Shown: positions 45,052 to 57,335, counted from the first letter of the stretch. The stretch: DNA of 64,000 nucleotides from Pseudofabraea citricarpa (GCA_029641185.1 JAPWGK010000020.1:124001-188000); one strand, 5' to 3'. Notes: generated by a model from the letters alone, not told the origin. A program made the numbers and translations.

Positions 45052-45442
45052 TAAGCAAGGAAGCGAGCGAGCGAGCAGTATTAGCGTGAATCAAATCAAA
45101 GTCACAAATAAAGGAGTTATGGATCAAAGACTGTATCATAAGCCCTCTTTCAGAGCAGAGCACAGGAAAGTAGAAGCAAAAGCCGAGCATAAAACAAAAC
45201 ACCTCATAGTCCAACATTGGGGTAATTCTTCTCAAATACATCAACGAGACAGGAAAGAAAAGTCCAATTGTTCCCCACCATTCTTTCCATACAACATACC
45301 CAAGTTAAAAAAGTACTGTATGGAGAGAAATAATCTCGTTGTGCTATTCTACATCGTTTTTGACTCCATATGCAACGCCGTGCGCACTTCTTCGGATTAA
45401 GTAAGTGCGAAAGAAAATAGGTTTGTTCCGCTATTCGATTAT
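45052..45442. other. Convergent 3' regions of VPS26 and NUP120
   Basis: 391 bp without a gene; an antisense frame at 44942-45244 is a shadow of VPS26 exon 4 and its flank. Confidence 0.6.
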
Positions 45443-48400
45443 TCATAATACATCCATCGCATCCCCGCCATCGAAGGCGAATTGATCGTTTTCGATCGCC
45501 GCAAGCCTGTCTAATTCCTCTTGATACCCCTTCCTAATATCATCAAGTGTAATGACCTTCCTCTTCGGCGGAGCCACAGCAGCAGCGCCATTCTTGGAAT
45601 GTGCGGCTGCATGTTTTTGCGGAAGTGGCTCGGATAGGATCCATGCCTGCTTTGGATCAACACAGCTCAAAGCGTTGATGAGCGTGACATATTGTTTGGT
45701 GATGGGGGTTTCTAGTTCATCCTGGCCGACAATTATATCACCATCGCCCGATTGTTGTAATCTTTGTAGCCTCTCGAGGGCGATGGCTGCGGCACCGCGG
45801 TAATCGCTGCGTTTAATGCGCCATGCATACAGGATCTTGTGGTATGGTACTCCTACGCTAAGTTCGATGATGCTTTGACACTTCTGCGCCAGGATGTCAT
45901 CGACATGGTCTTGCATGCCAATGAAAGGTAACTCGACAAGTTGGGATGCATATGAAGCCTCGCACATCCTCGTTACAAGACTGCGCAGTGAAGATTGCTG
46001 GAGAGCATTGTCAGTGAATAATAACAAGGTAGAATGCGCAATGTCGTAGCGTGAGGTTTGAATGGCAGCATTAAATAGACGGTTATGCATCTCAGTCCGA
46101 ATTGCCATGCTTTGATGATCATCATTGCCTGGTCTAACGAATTGCAATGCTAGGCGTGCAAAGTCAATAACATACGAATATGCCTTTGCCTTGTCGAATA
46201 GAGCAACAATGTGGGAATGGTACGCTGGCAGGCCTGCATTTAAAAGACTTTTCTCTGTTTCGTCGAGATAACCAGCGCTGCGATGATCTGTCCGTTGTTT
46301 AGGGTTGGGATAAGCTATGAGGTCGTTAGTATATGGACGAGCACTACAAGATACCAATACATACCCATTCCAAACGCAGCCCTCTTGAATAGAATGGAAG
46401 CGCCAAGTGCATCGTTAGCTGCAAGGCAAACTCTACCTTGGATATAAGTTGAGAAGGTATTATTACCGGCAAATCTAGAAAACTCCAAAGCTAGATCCGC
46501 TCGGTCGTTTTTTAGCAAGAAGCACTGAATAACAGCTGGCTGTGCTTCGTATTCGCTATCCGGATCACAAATTTGGATCAACACCTCTGTCAAAGCTGAA
46601 GGCATTGTTTCGTTTCTCCGTGTATCCAGTCCGAACAGGTGTCGAAGGACTCCCTCCAAAACCGTCACAGTCTCGGTAGCTGGTAAGGTCTTTTTTGGGG
46701 CTGAAGTACTCTCTGTGATGGAGTTTGAGCGTTCCACATCGGTCAATGGCAAAGATATTTGAGTCTTAGCAAGCCATCCGACTAGTTCCAGTCGTTTGAG
46801 CATGAGCAATAACTGACTAAAAACAGAAGCAGTATCAAATTCGATTCCCTCTTCTCCATGGTTAATCTCGGCTTCTATCAAGACCAACAGAGCTAGCTGG
46901 TCAAGACAAATGTTGCGATGTAGCTCGACTGTCTCCTGTACACCTTTGACGACCATCTTGTTGCCGAAATCTGCAAGAGGAAGCTCGTGTGGCCGCTTCT
47001 CCATGTCATCGGAAGCAGTCATCAATCTCAGAAGAGCTTCATATAGTTGAGGCGTAACGTTTTTGAAGTCGCCTCCTAAGTTGGTGACTAGCTGCGTATA
47101 CTCCTCATCACCAATCTGACCGGTGAAATCACATGTGTCATAAAACTTCCTCATCCGAACGGGATCAATCTCTGATGGGTCCTCAAAAAGCTCCTGAAGC
47201 AAAGTTGTATGACAATTGTAAACAAATTGATCCGAGAAAGTGTCGCGGAGAGCAGCTGCGGCGGTAATTAGTGATAGTAGCACATTCTCATCGGCTGATA
47301 ACAAAGAGTCTTGGTTATGCCAGATACGTTCTAGGGCACTGCAAGATCTTATTGCGGATATCCCGTCGGCTGACACAACCGATGGTAGTTCACCCTGGGG
47401 ATCAATCACTAATGATAAGGCCTCGCCACGTTGTTTATTCATCTCAACGAGTAGACGATAGAACCGTCGCCATTGGGCGTCCGTTGCTACACGAAATTGC
47501 TCGAAGTCCATTTGTCCATCAGACTTGCGTCCTAAGTTAGCAGTGCTTGCGATGGTTGAGCACAATCTCTCTGCGAGACTTCCTATTCGGCGTGAAGGTA
47601 AGTCTTTTGACGCACCAAGACCGGTTTCGTAAATAGCTAGACAGGTTTCAATTGTGGGTGTAGTGAATCTTCCTGGAAGAAAGATATAGTCAAGCCATTT
47701 ATCGGTCCCATCTGAAGCATCACCCTGAAAAACACTTGGAAGTGGTGTATCAACAAGAGTCTCGTGCGTCATTGCTTCCCAACCTGCCTGCCATGTTTGG
47801 CGTAGCAATGCTGCCGAGCTTTGCTTGTTAAAATCCAGCTTCTGAACTCGATAAGTAGTATTGTTTTTCCACAAGATCCAGAGGCTCAAGTTATCGATAA
47901 TCGTTCTATCTTGCAGAATTGAAAAATCTGCCAACGTCCACACATCAGAGGTTGGGGCTCGTGGCTCTAATGTGCTCTCTGGGAATAAATCCTGGAGATC
48001 CAAAGTACTGTCTTCGCCTGTGGTAACATCCCAGAACTTGAATTGGCCTAATCCATTTGGGGAGTAGGTAACGCAAAGAGTTCTCTCATCTTCAGAAGCC
48101 GAGACTCGCACAAGCCGAGAGTACGATGGAGATATCACAGGTCTACCAGTATCGTGAGGGTCCAGGTCTGGATCCAAAATATCCTTGCTGTAAACAACCT
48201 TTCCGGACTTCAAATTCCATATCCGAAGCTTGTGGTCTAAACACACTGTGAATGCGTGCGGTATATCTGAAATCAAAGTCGAAGGAGAAGAAATAGAAGT
48301 CGCAGTTGACTGTTCGAGGTTGACCTTGCCAAACTGAATGGTATTGTTGCCCTGGAACGGTATCAAGTTTTTCAAGCCCCAACTACCTTCGCTGTAAAAA

Positions 48401-49118
48401 TTCTCTTTCCAAATGGATCCTGCTAGCAATCAGCATAATGACGTATTTGGCTCTAAGCAGACTCACCATCATGTCCGGAACTCTTCTCTAACCTCATCAG
48501 TCCACCATCGATCAAGGCTATCAGTATCTCATCTGCTCCAAGCGCAACCAATCTATGAGGCTTTTTGAAGCTGAAGGAAGAAGGGAAATGAATCTTGCAC
48601 CAGTCGCCAACATTACCCTCCGTGCTAGATGGTTTCCTGAAGAGATCTGGTCGTAAATTGAGTGTATAAATGTGGTTTTCTTCTGTTATGATGAATGCGC
48701 TGAGAACATCATGTTCAGCAGAGTCTGCAAAAGAGACACACGAGGGCCTAATCGAACTAGGGAACGTAAATTGGAGAGTAACGTTTGCGTTTCCTGAATT
48801 GGGTTGCTTGGAAACATCGATTGTGCGGATGGATAGCACCTTTCCATCCTCCAAAACCCTCCATAGAAAGCTTCGCGGGCTCTTGTGGTGTACTCGATGA
48901 TATATCGATGCGGCCGAAGCTAAGTACTTCCTTCTGAACGCGCCTTCATCCTCCGCAAGTCCTACATCCGCAAGGTAGGACCTTTTTTGAGCTGTTCTGG
49001 AGGGCCAAGCTGAGTTGCCGTAAACAGGTAGGCGGATGCTCACAATGGAGCCCGAAGTAGTCGCATCTAGGTTTAATCTTGTCTCCTTGTACGCATAGAA
49101 TGGTACACTGCGAGACAT
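45443..49118 (-). CDS. NUP120: Nucleoporin Nup120 (Nup160 family), Y-complex subunit (three exons)
   Basis: Exons 49118-48467, 48419-46365 and 46314-45443 give 1192 aa; introns of 47 and 50 nt. The N-terminal half has the beta-propeller character of Nup120/160: IRLPVYGNSAWPSR, NHIYTLNLRPDLF, the LVALGADEILIALIDGGLMRL strand block, and AFTVCLDHKLRIWNL with the conserved W. The second half is alpha-helical (for example KFYDTCDFTGQIGDEEY, LGASILFKRAAFGM, and YLDETEKSLLNAGLPAYH). It is a scaffold protein of the Nup84/Y-complex of the nuclear pore. I start at the MSRSVPFYAY methionine at 49118; the frame is open to 49271 but that stretch is basic and unlike the family. Upstream of RAD51 in the same direction. 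Confidence 0.9.
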
Positions 49119-49494
49119 CTTGTCTCCATCAAACCGTAGTTGCGCTGGTTGGGAGTGGGCTTTTGCGATTTGGCATACTTTATCTACGCGTTGCGCTGGA
49201 GCGCGCTTCTTCGACCTCACTTTTTGAGAAGCCGCTAGCGCCGCGGAGAGGGTATAGCTGCATCCAAACAACCAGGTAAATTTTATTTACGTACACCAAA
49301 ACAATTCACAAATTTATTATCGAGCTGCTGTCTATAACTCTTGCGAAAGAAAAATAATCCAGATGGATACCATTATACCACCCACTCCTAGAAGCACCAT
49401 TTCCAGCCGCGCCTAACCCATGCAAATCGTTGTTAATCTCATCCCTGCACAATCCGTACATTCATCTATCATGGCAATCCATCACCAATCCTTT
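49119..49494. other. NUP120 leader and RAD51 3' flank
   Basis: 376 bp between two minus-strand genes. No separate gene; the plus frame 49420-49776 is antisense to RAD51. Confidence 0.5.
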
Positions 49495-50643
49495 CTAGTC
49501 CTTCTCCAAATCCTTGGGACTTGGATCGCCAATACCATCCTCGTTGATAGCAAAAAGACAATCACTTTCAGGCAAGCAGGGACTGTCATAAATCTTACAG
49601 ATTCGTGTTTCCCCACGACCTTTTTTCAGACTCAATCTTGTTGTACTAGCATGCGCAATGATGTTTCCACCGATTGGTTTCTTGGGATCTGGGTTAAACA
49701 TCGCACTTGGGCCTCCGTCTACTTGAGCCACTACCTGATTTGTGATTACAACAGCAATTCCAAACTCGTCGGCTAATCGTTGTAGCATACGCATGAATTT
49801 TGCCAGATGTGTTTGCCTTGAAGAAAGCTCGCCACGACCCACGAAGTCTGTTCGATATAGAGAGGTTGCGCTGTCAACTATGAGAAGAGAAAAGCGAGTT
49901 TCACACATCATCTGTGAAGCCTGTTGAAGGAGTTGCAGTTGATGATCGGAATTGTAAGCGCGGGCATAAGCTACGTTGTCGAGAACTTCTTCACCAGATA
50001 AGCCGTAACGATTTGCAACAGCTAATAAACGAACTGGTCGAAATGTTCCCTCGGTATCGATGTAAAGACATTTTCCTTCTCCGCCACCCATGTCAAATGG
50101 CAGTTGGCAGGTGACTGCTAAGGTGTGGCAAATTTGACTCTTTCCTGTTCGAAACTCTCCAAATATTTCTGTGACAGATCCAGTCTCTATTCCTCCAGCG
50201 AGCAGCGTATCCAATTGCTTGGAGCCGGTGGTTATAGATATCAGTTCACTTCTTCGCTGGTGCATCTCTGTAGCAGTTGTAAACCCCATCGGAACGAGTT
50301 TTGATGCTAGGATTATTTAGCAGTGATCACACATAATGAGCCGGACAATTCATACCTTCGGTCAAGATCTTTGTGGCCTTTTGTTCGGATATTCCCTTGA
50401 TCTGTTCGAGGATTCGGCGCGGGGTATAAGCCACAGACTCGACAGTATTATAGCCTCCATCCACCACCAGCTGAATATCACGCTTCGTAAGACCTGCCAC
50501 ACCCTGATCTAGCTGTTAGGACATGCCCAAATGCTTTCTCCCTAGGATCTCACCTCTAATGCTGAGAGTGGCGTGGGTGCGCCTGGCCCTCCCACGCCTT
50601 CTTCCATCCCTGATTGGGAGGCTTCGACTTCCTCGGTGGTCAT
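49495..50643 (-). CDS. RAD51: Rad51 recombinase (three exons)
   Basis: Exons 50643-50554, 50503-50356 and 50306-49495 give 349 aa. The N-terminus [12 protein letters not shown] is acidic; then the helix-hairpin-helix region [34 protein letters not shown]; Walker A GEFRTGKS (residues 129-136), Walker [29 protein letters not shown], and the C-terminal [19 protein letters not shown]. It is the eukaryotic strand-exchange protein for homologous recombination repair. The PRR and the [12 protein letters not shown] loop favour Rad51 over Dmc1. Intron 1 ends with two in-frame AGs nine bases apart; the second is preferred, because the CTAAC branch site lies directly before the first. TCACGTG lies at 50800, about 160 bp upstream. 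Confidence 0.96.
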
Positions 50644-51311
50644 CGTAGGCAAGGTTTTCGCGGGGAACTGTTTCGACTTCGGAGATGATACCTTTGACTT
50701 GGTAAGATGGAAAAGGAAAGTGAGAGGGTGACAAAGACTTGAGGCAACAACAGTCCAACGCGAAGGTGCTTTGAACCAAGCGCGTTCATTTACGCGAAGT
50801 CACGTGGTGAGATAGGCGGCAACAGTGGCGAAGTACCTCCGTACTAATTGTTGTTTGAGGCCCCCACCGCACCCCTTACTACCAACTATCCAGTGGCCTC
50901 AGGCAATGATTACCGGTATGTATCACTACAACTAGTTAAATCACTTAGTTGGTGGCGTGGCAACAAACTCTTGACAACTGCGGCTCCCAGTTGATCTAGA
51001 AGAACTATCATCAGACAAAACACATTATCAGATTGCTGTAGAAAGAATAAAGGTTTTTAATACAATGGACATATTTCTCTTCCACTGATACATCGACATG
51101 AGTTTTGTTTTTGCGTTTTATCATAAGTTATGGTTTTTCTTATCCACTGAATCTAATCCCATGTTGTTGTCTATGCTTGTGATTGTGGCCCTTCACAATC
51201 GATGCCAACCAGTCATATGACGTGGAAACTCCTCCCAATGCGCCGAATATACACTCATACACTAATACCCTACAGATGACCGACCCAGATTTGTATGCAA
51301 AGATGATTATG
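50644..51311. promoter_or_regulatory. RAD51 promoter region
   Basis: Holds TCACGTG at 50800-50806 and an ACGCG core close by (about 50792), which resembles the cell-cycle element seen upstream of yeast recombination genes. The rest (50830-51311) shows nothing. Confidence 0.4.
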
Positions 51312-52682
51312 CTAAGACCTGTCGGTGTTGATTGATCGCCGACCTAAAGTCAACGAAACTCTTCCTTTCTTGGAAAGCCTATTTGACTGTTTTCTATCTT
51401 TCTGATCTCCCATCTGCTGCTGCTGCCAGTTTTGAATTCGGCCGGCATCATGGTTTTGTAATTCAGCAGGGGTTCCAAAAGTTCCTGCAGGTAAAACCTC
51501 GAATCCAGAATTGACAATTCTTGATCTTCTGTTCACATGAATGTCACCAGGTGTGAAGGATTCTCGCTTTGGATTTGGTATATCTTGTGACTGTGACAGT
51601 AGAGGAACTTCAGTAGATCGGCGTGCTCTTCCAGAGTGTTCTGCCGTAGGGGATGTCTCACTGCTTGGTGCCTTCGAAGAGCTGGCATTCATGGGTGAAT
51701 ACAAGGATGGTTTCTCAGGGTCATCAAATGGAACCGAAACATAGTACCCACTCGAAAATTGTGCCTGCTGTGGTACCTGGTATGCTGCTGATGGTGGCAT
51801 GACCAACTTTGCGGGGTTCTGCTGTAAACTTGAAATGCGTAAAGGGCCTTGTGGTCGACTTTCAGGTGCATTGTGGAAACTGATATCTGAATCAGACGAC
51901 GAACGTTCGTTATCAGCACCATGACCTGATGATGAATCGACCCCTTTATCGTCTGCCGGAAGGGAGTCTTGCTGCTGAGGAATGTCGTCCTTCTTATCTG
52001 GTTCTGCTTTTCCTTCTAGCTGAGCCAAGGTGTCGCTGTCGTACTTAGTATCACCATAACTACCGAAGCGTAGATGCGATGACCGCCTTGGTTTATAAGA
52101 GTCATTGTAGCCAGAGGGACTTGTTGATGTAAGAGTTTCAGTGGTCGAGTATTGACGTGCCTTCCGAGAAGTGGCGGGCAGTGCCGGCTCATTGGGTCCT
52201 GCTGATCTTCTGCTAGATCTTGACTTTCCATGGGTGGATTGCTGTGACTTTTCTCCCGATACCTGATAATTAGAAGGCCCTGCAGACATATCTGACGATT
52301 TCCCGCTATAACGTCCAGCATGGAGATTCATTGGGACAGGAGCATTGCTTCCTGATATCCAGATGCCATCTACTTGAATGCCACTTTGGATAGCTCGCAC
52401 ACCAAAGGGAATTTCTTTACTTCGACGAGGCTCAATGAATTGTCCACTCCTTCGTAATTCCTGGATCTTGGCTTTCTTTTCCTCGTCCACTAATCTGTGT
52501 TTCTTAACATATCTGTTCCGCCATAGGACCTTCATGAAACCAAGGCAGAACACAGCGAGAATGGCCAAGCCAAGGACCTCAAAACCGATCAGCACACGAG
52601 CCTAGCTCGACATGGAAGTGTGTAATATACTTACAAAGGTCATCTTCTCCCATAACTCCCATGAATTGAAGAACTCGCCCAT
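51312..52682 (-). CDS. Single-pass membrane protein with long disordered tail, unknown function (two exons)
   Basis: Exon 1, 52682-52635, encodes MGEFFNSWELWEKMTF. A 57-nt intron (GTAAGT donor, CTGAT branch, GAG acceptor ending at 52578) leads to exon 2, 52577-51312; total 437 aa. The junction completes one membrane helix, VLGLAILAVFCLGFMKVLW, followed by a basic stretch (RNRYVKKHRL) that would put the tail in the cytosol. After a conserved-looking part (RRSGQFIEPRRSKEIPFGVR, GIQVDGIWISG) the protein is Ser/Gln/Pro-rich and disordered. A nearer AG would give a 33-nt intron, too short for this genome. I know no function; homologues appear confined to filamentous ascomycetes, from memory. Confidence 0.78.
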
Positions 52683-54472
52683 GACGCTGGCAGATGTATA
52701 CTTATGGGAATTTCAATGGGTGTGTACGGCTTGACGTTTTCGACACCGGTGTTACGAGAGGCCAGGCGAGTTGTCGTCGTGTATTGTATGATCCGCAAAA
52801 GTCGTACCGGGATGATGGAGTGGTAGATTGCAAAGGAAATATGAAAAGAACTCGGAATGGCAGAAGCACGTCAACGTAGCTGTCGACGTCTTGTGGTGCT
52901 GGTGTTTCGAAAACTCTCAGGAAGTCCGGCTCGTGGGCAGGGTAATCTATGATGATTCTCTGCGACTATTGCTGTTGCAGGTAATCACTTGTGACGACTG
53001 TGAGCCAGACAGGAAAGAGCCTTGAAGGAGAATTCGGTTACTGTCGTGCTGCCCTCAGGTAGGTGTCATACGACTTCCCAATGTTGGACAAACCACAGAT
53101 CCAAAGGTACCAGATGAGCAGCAGCGCTTATGGATGGATGCGTTTGCTCGGAAGAAGAGGACAGACAGAAATCGAGAGGACGAGTGATCGCAAGATCAAG
53201 ACACCCACCATCTGCGGCAAGACTGTTGCTGGGAAATAGGAAATGGGGAACGGGAATGGACACAAGGGAATGGAGAATGCAGGAAGACTGGGAAAGTAGG
53301 AACTTATGCAATCCAAGGAAGCTGCCAAACAACGCATCGGGTCTGTACTCTGGTACAATCTGGGAACAGCCAAAGAAGCAACCAAAGAAAAAGCCAACTA
53401 TGCAACCCCTGCCTATCCCTTGGATCGTTCAAAGATCTACGACCCAAACGAAACGGGCATGACGGGCTGGCGGGAGAGATTTTTTGATTTTATGCAGCCA
53501 TGCGACTTGAGCATTGATTGGTGCTTTTTTATGTCAGAATTCGATATATTCTGGTGGCTGCTTGATGCCGTTGGACGGCAGATTCGAGCGTGAAACCATT
53601 CTATTTTGGTCTGCAGCGACAGCTACTGTACCGCTACCGTACAAGAATAATGTACTGTACAGTACATGTTGGGGTTGGAAAATCCTGCCCTTGCTGATGT
53701 ACCTTTACTGTACCGTACTGTACCGTAAGCCAACCTGCCAACCTTAACTGACGCCATGATCCCTTCTGGGTCTCCCCTCACACCAACCCGCACTGCGGAT
53801 GGACCAGTTGGTGATCCTAGTGTTTCAAGCAACTGGTTTTGTTGAAGAGTCGCGATCCAGGATGAAAATCCTCAATAGTGGGCAGCACCTGGACGCTGGT
53901 GTGGTGACGGCCCCCCTGTTCTATACTCGAGGAGGAAGAGCGGCCATACTACTGTGCTGTGCTCAGTACTGTATAGCACAAGAATCGCCATCGGACCCAG
54001 AAGTGATGCATCAATCAGTACGCTTTCCCATAAACTGAGGGTGACAGAAAACCATGTACCTACACTACCCTAAACTTACCCTACGCGACGAGTCAGCATG
54101 CAGATCGATGAGAAGAATGGAGCCCAACGTCTCTGCCGTACAGTACTGTAGAGTACACTCGAGTGTCTTCGGGGACCCAGAGATACAGTAGCAGCCGGGG
54201 CATGATGTGGATTATTTGGGAATGGTTTTTCCTCTAGCACGACTACAGTACAGTACCACCACGAGACTAGTGACCAGATCGTGGAGGGATAAATTTCCGT
54301 ATCCGAGTGTACCGAGCCCGGTAGAATAACTCTTGACGTAGAAGAGCCCAACTTGGGCACATGGTCGCTGATCGCGACTTCCCAGTTCCCCCAGTTCTCG
54401 CCCTGCGGACTCGACTGTCTCTCTAGACAACGAACGAAGCCCGAGACGATCACACAGGAACCCTCATTCAAA
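52683..54472. other. 1.8 kb intergenic region rich in TACAGTAC-type words
   Basis: No supported gene. The stretch 53620-53740 contains several GTACTGTAC/TACCGTAC words, including TGTACTGTACAGTACA at 53651-53666, and 54138-54257 holds more. It is upstream of the 54.5 kb gene and of the 52.7 kb gene, which point away from each other. Confidence 0.6.
53651..53666. promoter_or_regulatory. 16-bp palindrome TGTACTGTACAGTACA
   Basis: A perfect inverted repeat, the clearest example of the TACAGTAC word found across this window's intergenic DNA. No known factor is assigned by me. Confidence 0.6.
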
Positions 54473-55388
54473 ATGCCGATTCGCAATCCTTTCGCAAAGA
54501 GACCGGGTGCCAATGAGGTCGACGAGAATGTGCGCCCTGGTATGCCAAACGACAAGCGCCCAACGTTCGAGAAGGTGGATACGGTGGGATCGAAATCTTC
54601 TGCCATGAGCATTGGAAGCTCTCAGAGTTTAGAACCCACCGAGTATAAAATGAGCGGTATGCGACCATCTCTTCTAAACTCTGTGTGCGAGCCAGCGAGT
54701 AAGCGGGGGACTTGGCTAATGATTGTCTCCTGAGGTCTCAGTTGTGAACGACAGCGGTGTATATCTTCCAGTAGGTTAAAGACAGCTTTCGTCCGAACAT
54801 TGCTCAACGAAGTGCTGATCTCTCGTAGCCATCTCCTCCAGAGAAGAAGGGATTTTGGCCTAGGCGATCGCATCCTTCAAATGCCTCCACGAACACCACG
54901 AGCAGCCTTGCCGAGATTGAGCCCTTCTCTATATCGCGGGAGTCGTTTGATTCGTACAGAAGATCTTTCGTGAGTTCGTCCTTTCGGAGGAGGGTCATAT
55001 CTGACAATTGCAGGATATCTCAGCCAGATCTCCCGTCGTTGCAAACGACCCTACTCGCAATGGCCGCCAGAGTCTTGATTCGAGAATATCAAGGCTTCCA
55101 CGATCTGCAATGAACGAACGTAGATTCGAAAGACAGCCCCCCACAGCAGAAGAAGGGTTCGAAGATGTGGGGCTGAATGATGAAGCTAAACAACAACCTA
55201 AGAAAAAGGGCTTCTTTTCGAAATTTGGAGACAGCTCAGAAGAACGTTCGGCTTCTCCCACGAGCTCAAGGTTCCACATTGGAGGTCGAAAGAGGGGACA
55301 AAGTGGAGTGGGAGAGGAACTTGGAACCATGCCACCGCCGTCACCAGCAATTCCTCGGGTCTCAACAGATGCCAAAGAGGACCAATGA
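54473..55388 (+). CDS. Ser/Pro/Arg-rich protein of unknown function (four exons)
   Basis: Exons 54473-54656, 54742-54770 (29 nt), 54829-54969 and 55014-55388 give 242 aa; introns of 85, 58 and 44 nt. The start MPIRNPFAKRPG is the first ATG and carries a patterned basic motif. The rest is disordered, with two short Lys/Phe-aromatic motifs (EKKGFWPRR and KKKGFFSKFG), several SR and RS dipeptides and a Pro-rich C-terminus ending DAKEDQ. I recognise the pattern from other fungal hypothetical proteins but no function. The tiny second exon and exact phase at all junctions support the model. It could be a phosphorylated scaffold, which is speculation. Confidence 0.75.
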
Positions 55389-56147
55389 GCCGCGGAAGAG
55401 GATATGGCAATATACGGCATGGAGTTTGGCGTTGGATATCGGCATTTTTAGTATTCGGACAATCGCTCGACAATGAGTTATGGTTTGTTTTAGACACCAT
55501 AAGATTGTGGCTATGATAATCATAGTGTAATAATAATGAAAAATGGATGTAGTTCCACTTTCGAGTCCTTGCTGTCTAGCAGGATTTCTAGGACTACGTA
55601 TTACACTGCGTGTGTGCTAGACTTATATGAGCTATATATCGTTACCATTGATCATATCATTCCATATTTTTACTTGACCATGCTAGCACAGGAGAAAATG
55701 ATAAGATGTAATGGGCCATGTTTCAGAATGAAAAGTGCTTGTAAAGTATTTAGGTAGGTATCTGACGAATAAAACTCAGGTCGTGGAGGAAATTGTTTGT
55801 TGCTCTATGATGTTTGCAACTTTCGACCATGATAGTAGCTTTAGGCATTCTTTGTGCAATTATAACACCAATAACCCTATACTAGGACCTACACTCTTTA
55901 TGGTAGTCACATAGTTTTAATAACCTAGTTTTAATAACCTAGTATCTATATAATTATGTACTGTTCTAAAGAATTTCTCGCGCTTCGAGGAGGGGCATGG
56001 CCGAGGGGTCAATCGAGGGTTAGCGCGCGTCATAGTCCCGCCTATCTAATCTACAGAGTCTTGGCATAAAAAGTTTCCAGATTTTGGAAAGTCTAGAGAA
56101 AGTTTGAGCCTCAACAGCACTTTCGCAAACCAGATTGCAAAAACACC
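55389..56147. other. Intergenic region before ACL4, with a short tandem duplication
   Basis: About 760 bp, AT-rich from 55480. TAGTTTTAATAACC occurs twice in tandem at 55912-55939. The last 100 bp carry TAAAAAGTTTCC, similar to words before PUF6 and NUG1. Confidence 0.6.
55912..55939 (+). repeat. 14-bp tandem duplication TAGTTTTAATAACC
   Basis: Two exact copies head to tail. Confidence 0.9.
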
Positions 56148-57335
56148 ATGGCCAAAACAAAACCAAATGGAAAGAATTCGAGAAGGGGCGATAAGTCTGT
56201 TTTGAAACGCGTCGCTGCCAGTCCATCCAAATCGAGCACACCAGCATTATCCCCAGCAATTCTTTTGGCCCAAGCAACAGCTGCCTTACAACAAGGAGAT
56301 ATTGAAGGATCTGTCAGCTTTGCAAAACGGGCATTGGGTCAAACTAGTGTTGAATCTGAAGAAGCACTTCCTGCGCTGAACCTTCTTGGTGAAATTCACG
56401 TCGAACTAGGCGATATTGATTCTGCGCGTCAGTATTTCTTACAGGCTGCTACAATCGATGAGGATGGCACAGTCGGCGAAGACATCGGGAGTGGTGCAGA
56501 GAAGTTTCTGTGGTTGGCACAGTTAAGTGAGGAAGGTGGAGAAGACAGTGTTGGATGGTTCGAAAAAGGTGCAACGAGCTTGAGAATACAAATTCAAGCG
56601 TTGTTGGATAGGAAGAATATGGACAGAGAGACAGAGGCTTTGCTGGAGGAAAGGAGAAGAAAACTTGCTGTGGCACTTTGCGGAGTTGTCGAAGTCTATA
56701 TGACAGACTTGTCATGGGAGGAGGATGCAGAGCAAAAGTGTGAGGCATTGGTGACCGAGGCGACGATGGTTGCTCCAGGCTTCCCAGAACCATGGCAAAC
56801 TCTTGCAAATGTTCGCATATCACAGTTACGAATTGATGATGCAAAGGCAGCGTTAACAAGGAGTTTGGATCTATGGAAGGATCTACCACCAGAGAGCGAC
56901 GTTGTCCCAGATTTCCCTACAAAGGTCAGTCTTGCTAGACTACTTATGGAGGCAGATATGGATGTCGAGGCTATTGAAGTCCTCGAACGCCTGGTGAGCG
57001 AGGATGATAGCAGTGTCGAAGTCTGGTATCTTGGTGGTTGGGGACTTTACATTATGGGCGAAAAGCAGAAGAATGGAGAGGTGAAGGAGGCCAATGGCGA
57101 CGGCGAAAGCTGGAGAGTTTCATGGATATCAAGTCGCCAATGGCTTACGCATAGTCTTCGCTTGTTCGATTTACAAGACTACGAAGACGAGCGTCTTGGC
57201 TCACATGCTAAAGAGCTGATCTCCATTCTAAATAAGGAACTGGGAGAGCCAGGAGCGGATGCTGAAGAGGAGGGTGATGATTGGGAGGATGACGATATCA
57301 GTGAAGATGATGATGAAGAGATGACTGGTGCGTGA
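56148..57335 (+). CDS. ACL4: Acl4, TPR assembly chaperone of ribosomal protein L4
   Basis: An intronless 395-aa protein. The N-terminus is basic (MAKTKPNGKNSRRGDKSVLKR); TPR helices follow: LLAQATAALQQGDIEGSVSF, ALNLLGEIHVELGDIDSARQ, later FPEPWQTLANVRISQLRIDD and VSLARLLMEADMDVEAIEVL, each with the A-G-A/F spacing of TPR. The C-terminus is highly acidic (EEEGDDWEDDDISEDDDEE). Yeast Acl4 binds the internal loop of ribosomal protein L4 (uL4) and escorts it to the nucleus. The basic start, central TPR block and acidic tail match that protein. It converges with GIR2 and is followed by PUF6, two other ribosome-linked genes. Confidence 0.88.
   Translation: MAKTKPNGKNSRRGDKSVLKRVAASPSKSSTPALSPAILLAQATAALQQGDIEGSVSFAKRALGQTSVESEEALPALNLLGEIHVELGDIDSARQYFLQAATIDEDGTVGEDIGSGAEKFLWLAQLSEEGGEDSVGWFEKGATSLRIQIQALLDRKNMDRETEALLEERRRKLAVALCGVVEVYMTDLSWEEDAEQKCEALVTEATMVAPGFPEPWQTLANVRISQLRIDDAKAALTRSLDLWKDLPPESDVVPDFPTKVSLARLLMEADMDVEAIEVLERLVSEDDSSVEVWYLGGWGLYIMGEKQKNGEVKEANGDGESWRVSWISSRQWLTHSLRLFDLQDYEDERLGSHAKELISILNKELGEPGADAEEEGDDWEDDDISEDDDEEMTGA

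Noticed and set aside
49119..49271. N-terminal extension of NUP120
   Set aside because: The extension is basic and Ala/Ser-rich without resemblance to the family, whereas MSRSVPFYAY at 49118 fits a family-like start.
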